Assembly (NCBI GenBank): GCA_013695925.1
Contig: JACCZO010000030.1
Coordinates: 1 to 8,958 of the forward strand
DNA: 8,958 nucleotides
Reading direction: 5' to 3'
Origin: Chthoniobacterales bacterium
Lineage (GTDB): Bacteria; Verrucomicrobiota; Verrucomicrobiia; Chthoniobacterales; UBA10450
Shown: one piece after another, positions 6,769-8,958 of the stretch
Layout: each line of letters starts with the position of its first letter
How positions within the stretch are numbered: position 1 is the stretch's first letter
Notes under the pieces: generated by a model
Databases searched by the model: none
What the model was told of the DNA's origin: nothing
The model's input: only the letters and a program-made list of their open reading frames with translations
Position numbers and translations under genes: made by a program

Positions 6769-8010
6769 ATGAGCTATCGCGTTCGCCTTGTCCTACTTCT
6801 CGCCGCCGCCTGTGTGGTGTTTCCCGAGCGCAGCCCCGCCCCGGTCATTTTTCGCCCGAGCGAGAAGGTGAAATACAAGGCGCCCGGGGAAGAAGAGATC
6901 AGCGGCAACGCGAACGAAATGTTTGCCAAGGCCGAAGCGGCAGAGAGTAGCGGCGAGCGCGGCCTTGCGATCAAGATTTACAAGCGCCTGGTGAAGCGCT
7001 ACCCGCGCTCGGATAAAGCGGCCGAAGCGACCTTCCGCGCCGGCAAACTGACCGAACTGGAGGGCAATTTGTTGAAGGCCGCAGCGATCTATCGCGGGCT
7101 GATGGAAGCCTACCCGCAGACCTCTCATTTTCAGGAAGCGATCGAATCGCAATTCCGCATCGGGGAAGTCTTACTAAACGCCAGGAAGCGAAAAATCCTC
7201 GGTGTCCCAATCGGCTCAACTCTCGATGAAGCGGTGGAAATCTTCGCCGCCATCGTCCGCAGCGCGCCCTACGGACGCTACACCGCGCGGGCCCAGTTTG
7301 ATATCGGACGGGCGCGCGAGAAACAGGGTTCACCCGACCTCGCGATCGACGCCTACCAGTCGGTCGTGGAAAAATTCCCTAACGATCCGCTGGCGGTCGA
7401 TGCGCAATACCAGATCGGCTATATCTGGTTCGCCGCGACCCGCGCCGGCACCTACGACCCGATGGCTGCGGACCACGCCCGGACCGCCTTCCAGGACTTC
7501 CTTTTCCGCTTTCCGAAAAGCGAGAAAGCGGCCCAGGCGCGTGAGAACCTGGCGAAGCTCGAAAGTCGCCTGACCAAAGGCTCGCTCGAGATCGCGAAAT
7601 ATTACGACAAGGCAAAAAACTACCGGGCGGCCGTGCTTTATTACAACGAAGTGATTCGGCAGCAGCCGGGCTCGCCGGAGAGCGCGATCGCCAAGACGCG
7701 GATCGAGCAGTTGCGTTCCAAAGTGGGCGATGCCGCTCTGCAATCCGCGGCCGAGATCGCGGAGCGCCGCGCCAAGGGCACCGTCCCCAAGAAGACCGTC
7801 GTCACATCTTCCGACCAGCCACCGGCGCACGTGGAACGGCCGCCCACGCCGCCGGAGATGCGCGGCAACCCGGATGAGATCGCTCCTCTCCCGCCGCCTT
7901 CCGATCCGGATTCCCTGCCGCCGCCGGCCACGACCGATAGTTCCCCTGCCCCCGACATCTCGATTGCACCGGAGCCTTCCCCGACGCCCGAGGCCACGGC
8001 CACCCCCTAG
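6769..8010 (+). CDS. bamD: BamD-like outer-membrane assembly TPR protein
   Basis: A 413-residue periplasmic TPR protein resembling BamD, the component that works with BamA in inserting beta-barrel proteins into the outer membrane. Residues 1-24 are a signal peptide (VRLVLLLAAAC, then PERSPAP). Cys15 could be a lipid site, but LAAAC is a poor lipobox, so lipidation is uncertain. TPR-type helical pairs run from about 48 to 320: NEMFAKAEAAESSGERGLA, YKRLVKRYPRSDKAAEA, KLTELEGNLLKAAAIYRGL, QFDIGRAREKQGSPDLA, YQSVVEKFPNDPLAVDA, and KYYDKAKNYRAAVLYYN. The YP/FP turns and spacing are those of BamD/YfiO and YbgF families. Residues 340-413 are a Pro/Thr/Ser-rich low-complexity tail not found in proteobacterial BamD. 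An in-frame ATG at 6712 would add 19 residues ahead of the signal peptide and overlap the promoter, so 6769 is preferred. The lptE-like gene follows two bases after the stop. Confidence 0.85.
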   Translation: MSYRVRLVLLLAAACVVFPERSPAPVIFRPSEKVKYKAPGEEEISGNANEMFAKAEAAESSGERGLAIKIYKRLVKRYPRSDKAAEATFRAGKLTELEGNLLKAAAIYRGLMEAYPQTSHFQEAIESQFRIGEVLLNARKRKILGVPIGSTLDEAVEIFAAIVRSAPYGRYTARAQFDIGRAREKQGSPDLAIDAYQSVVEKFPNDPLAVDAQYQIGYIWFAATRAGTYDPMAADHARTAFQDFLFRFPKSEKAAQARENLAKLESRLTKGSLEIAKYYDKAKNYRAAVLYYNEVIRQQPGSPESAIAKTRIEQLRSKVGDAALQSAAEIAERRAKGTVPKKTVVTSSDQPPAHVERPPTPPEMRGNPDEIAPLPPPSDPDSLPPPATTDSSPAPDISIAPEPSPTPEATATP

Positions 8011-8012
8011 CG

Positions 8013-8522
8013 GTGAAAAAGCTCCTCGGCGCGGCCCTCCTTCTGGTGTCGTTAGGCGGCTGCGCCGGTTATCACCTCGGGCCGATCCAGCCCTACGCCC
8101 TGCGCGATGTGCATAGCATTGCGGTGCCGACCTTCAATAATAAGACCCTTCTCCCGCGCATCGCCGTGCTCGTGACCGACACCGTGATCAAACAATTCCA
8201 ACAGGACGGAACCTATCGCATCGCGGGCGACGACCAAGCCGACGCCATCCTCAAGGGCGACATCACCCGCATCAACCGCTCGCCCGCCCGTTCCGTTCGG
8301 GGGAATGTGCTGGCGACAAACGAATTCAATCTCTCTCTCCGGGTGCGCTACACCCTTGTCGAGCGCAAGACGGGAAAGACCCTGGCCGCGCCGGTCGAAG
8401 TCGCGGGCTCGACCAGCTTTTTCGTCGGGCCTGATATCACGTCCGACGAACGGCAGGCGCTTCCGCTGGCCGCAGAAGAGTTGGCCATTCGCCTCGTCAG
8501 CCAGCTCAGTGAGGGCTGGTAG
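8013..8522 (+). CDS. LptE-like LPS-assembly lipoprotein
   Basis: A 169-residue lipoprotein of the LptE family. LptE plugs the LptD barrel and helps deliver lipopolysaccharide to the outer leaflet of the outer membrane. Lipoprotein signal MKKLLGAALLLVSLGGC has lipobox LGGC with the lipidated Cys17. The mature part starts AGYHLG and shows the family pattern IAVPTFNNKT (36-45), then the helix VLVTDTVIKQFQQDGTYRI (52-70), the adjacent ADAILKGDI (77-84), central strands NEFNLSLRVRYTLVERKTGKTL (103-124, read in two halves) and the C-terminal helix AAEELAIRLVSQLSEGW. GTG at 8013 is the start, two bases after the bamD stop. There is no Shine-Dalgarno, so translational coupling is likely. The codon for Leu14 is TTA within the 9-mer TCGTTAGGC. 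Distant homology makes the exact family call less than certain. Confidence 0.82.
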   Translation: MKKLLGAALLLVSLGGCAGYHLGPIQPYALRDVHSIAVPTFNNKTLLPRIAVLVTDTVIKQFQQDGTYRIAGDDQADAILKGDITRINRSPARSVRGNVLATNEFNLSLRVRYTLVERKTGKTLAAPVEVAGSTSFFVGPDITSDERQALPLAAEELAIRLVSQLSEGW

Positions 8523-8704
8523 CGCGATCTCCCCCGCGCCGGCGAGCTCTACCAGGAATCGCTCCGCCAATGGGAAGACGTCGAGGCGCCCTCGGAAGAC
8601 TACGAAATTGTCGCCTCCAATTACGCCGATCTCCTGCGATCGTTAGGCAAACGGCGCCAGCCGCCACGATCGAATCGCGCGCGCGCAAGCGGCGCGCACT
8701 GTAG
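8523..8704 (+). pseudogene. Decayed C-terminal remnant of a TPR protein
   Basis: Immediately after the lptE stop, the same frame reads RDLPRAGELYQESLRQWEDV and then DYEIVASNYADLLRSLGK, a clear TPR_10/12-style repeat (helix, then NYA-LLR-LGR). No start codon exists, because the frame upstream is lptE. After SLGK the frame is lost; if one A is restored to the A-run at 8649-8651, the reading continues TAPAATIESRARKRRAL and stops at TAG 8702-8704. That matches the usual TPR ending (AEA-LE-RA-IR). The gene therefore seems to lack its whole 5' part and carries a one-base deletion. The stop TAG is the GTAG head of repeat copy B. Alternatives are an lptE-TPR fusion with a readthrough stop, or sequencing error at the homopolymer. 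The partner protein is unknown. Confidence 0.6.
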
Positions 8705-8801
8705 ACGCCTCTCTCTGGGAGGCGCGGGTCTGCGCGTGAACCCCGGAGATGGTCGACCGAAGGAAAGCCACCCCCGCGCTTCGCAGAGCGAAGCGTTTAC
8801 A
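8700..8801 (+). repeat. REPIN/BIME-like element, copy B, inverted relative to copy A
   Basis: A 102-bp element starting TGTAGACGC (8700-8708) and ending with the complement of TGTAAACGC (8793-8801). Left hairpin: GCCTCTC (8707-8713), loop TCT, GGGAGGC (8717-8723), seven pairs with one T-G wobble. Right hairpin: CGCTTCGC (8777-8784), loop AGA, GCGAAGCG (8788-8795), eight pairs. The spacer is 53 bp. Hairpin order is the reverse of that seen on the plus strand in copy A, so the two copies are inverted repeats of each other. Beyond the hairpins, CGGGTC-x-GCGCGTG after the first hairpin is also shared, while the middle of the spacer has diverged. GTAA instead of GTAG at the right end is the only head variant. 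It lies between the TPR remnant and tRNA-Leu. Confidence 0.85.
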
Positions 8802-8875
8802 GGTGAGCGGCCGCGCCGGAATCGCCGCTTGCGGTTGGCGCCGCGGCGGGCAATTTACAGGCCGCTCGGCGCGAC

Positions 8876-8956
8876 GCTCACGTGGCGGAATGGCAGACGC
8901 GTACGGCTCAGGACCGTATGGGGAAACCCGTGGAGGTTCGACTCCTCTCGTGAGCA
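8876..8956 (+). tRNA. tRNA-Leu (anticodon CAG)
   Basis: An 81-nt class II tRNA. Acceptor GCTCACG pairs with CGTGAGC (8949-8955). The anticodon stem TACGG/CCGTA closes the loop CTCAGGA, giving anticodon CAG for codon CTG. A long variable arm (TGGGGAAACCCG) is typical of leucine tRNAs. The T-arm is GGAGG/CCTCT around loop TTCGACT. Discriminator A is at 8956, as needed for LeuRS. CCA is not encoded (GA follows at the window end). Confidence 0.95.
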
Positions 8957-8958
8957 GA

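Noticed and set aside
8845..8862. Further CCTGTAAA head on the minus strand near 8850 followed by a GC-rich palindrome
   Set aside because: It lacks the ACGC-stem-TCT structure of the four clear hairpins; probably chance.
8799..8875. Minus-strand frame ending CTG-TAA at the right head of repeat copy B, as a fourth stop-codon coincidence
   Set aside because: The frame is Ala/Gly/Pro-rich without a recognisable domain and runs into tRNA-Leu on the other strand, so no gene can be supported.
1..8958. CRISPR array, phage genes, insertion sequences, toxin-antitoxin or defence genes
   Set aside because: No regularly spaced direct repeats, transposase, integrase or recognisable defence domain is present on either strand.

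Overview
The window looks like chromosomal DNA from a GC-rich Gram-negative bacterium, most likely a soil-type Verrucomicrobiota (Chthoniobacterales-like). The pointers are a PATR-type (autotransporter-associated beta-strand repeat) exported protein, a DUF4126 membrane protein with a C-terminal extension, a pseudokinase, outer-membrane biogenesis genes (BamD-like and LptE-like), TTG/GTG starts and almost no Shine-Dalgarno sequences. This placement is inferred from gene types and style; no marker gene settles it.

Layout. 1-849 (minus): Ser/Thr kinase-like gene whose catalytic residues are all replaced, with a one-base frameshift near 192 and the 3' end outside the window. 850-1181: non-coding or decayed DNA. 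1182-2777 (plus): secreted beta-helical PATR protein. 2778-3147: about 370 bp without a gene and lower in GC. 3148-3220 (plus): tRNA-Ala(CGC). 3234-4277 (minus): DUF4126 protein. 4369-5643 (plus): seryl-tRNA synthetase. 5639-5739: REPIN-like two-hairpin repeat. 5735-6607 (minus): DUF72/YecE-like protein. 6769-8010 and 8013-8522 (plus): bamD-like and lptE-like operon. 8523-8704 (plus): decayed TPR gene tail. 8700-8801: second, inverted copy of the repeat. 8876-8956 (plus): tRNA-Leu(CAG).

How the parts work together. The bamD/lptE pair links outer-membrane protein assembly to lipopolysaccharide insertion. serS and the two tRNA genes serve translation. The PATR protein is probably surface-exposed or secreted. 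The remaining genes are independent single units.

The most unusual content is a pair of about 102-bp elements, each made of two different GTAG-headed hairpins facing each other. They are inverted relative to one another, and the hairpin stems covary while the TCT loop is constant. The TAG of GTAG is the stop codon of the adjoining gene in three of three testable cases. A second signal is a dispersed, strand-biased 9-mer, TCGTTAGGC, present five times exactly and only on the plus strand, with several near matches. Most lead genes also have a -10-like hexamer only 6-10 bp before the start codon, which suggests leaderless transcripts.
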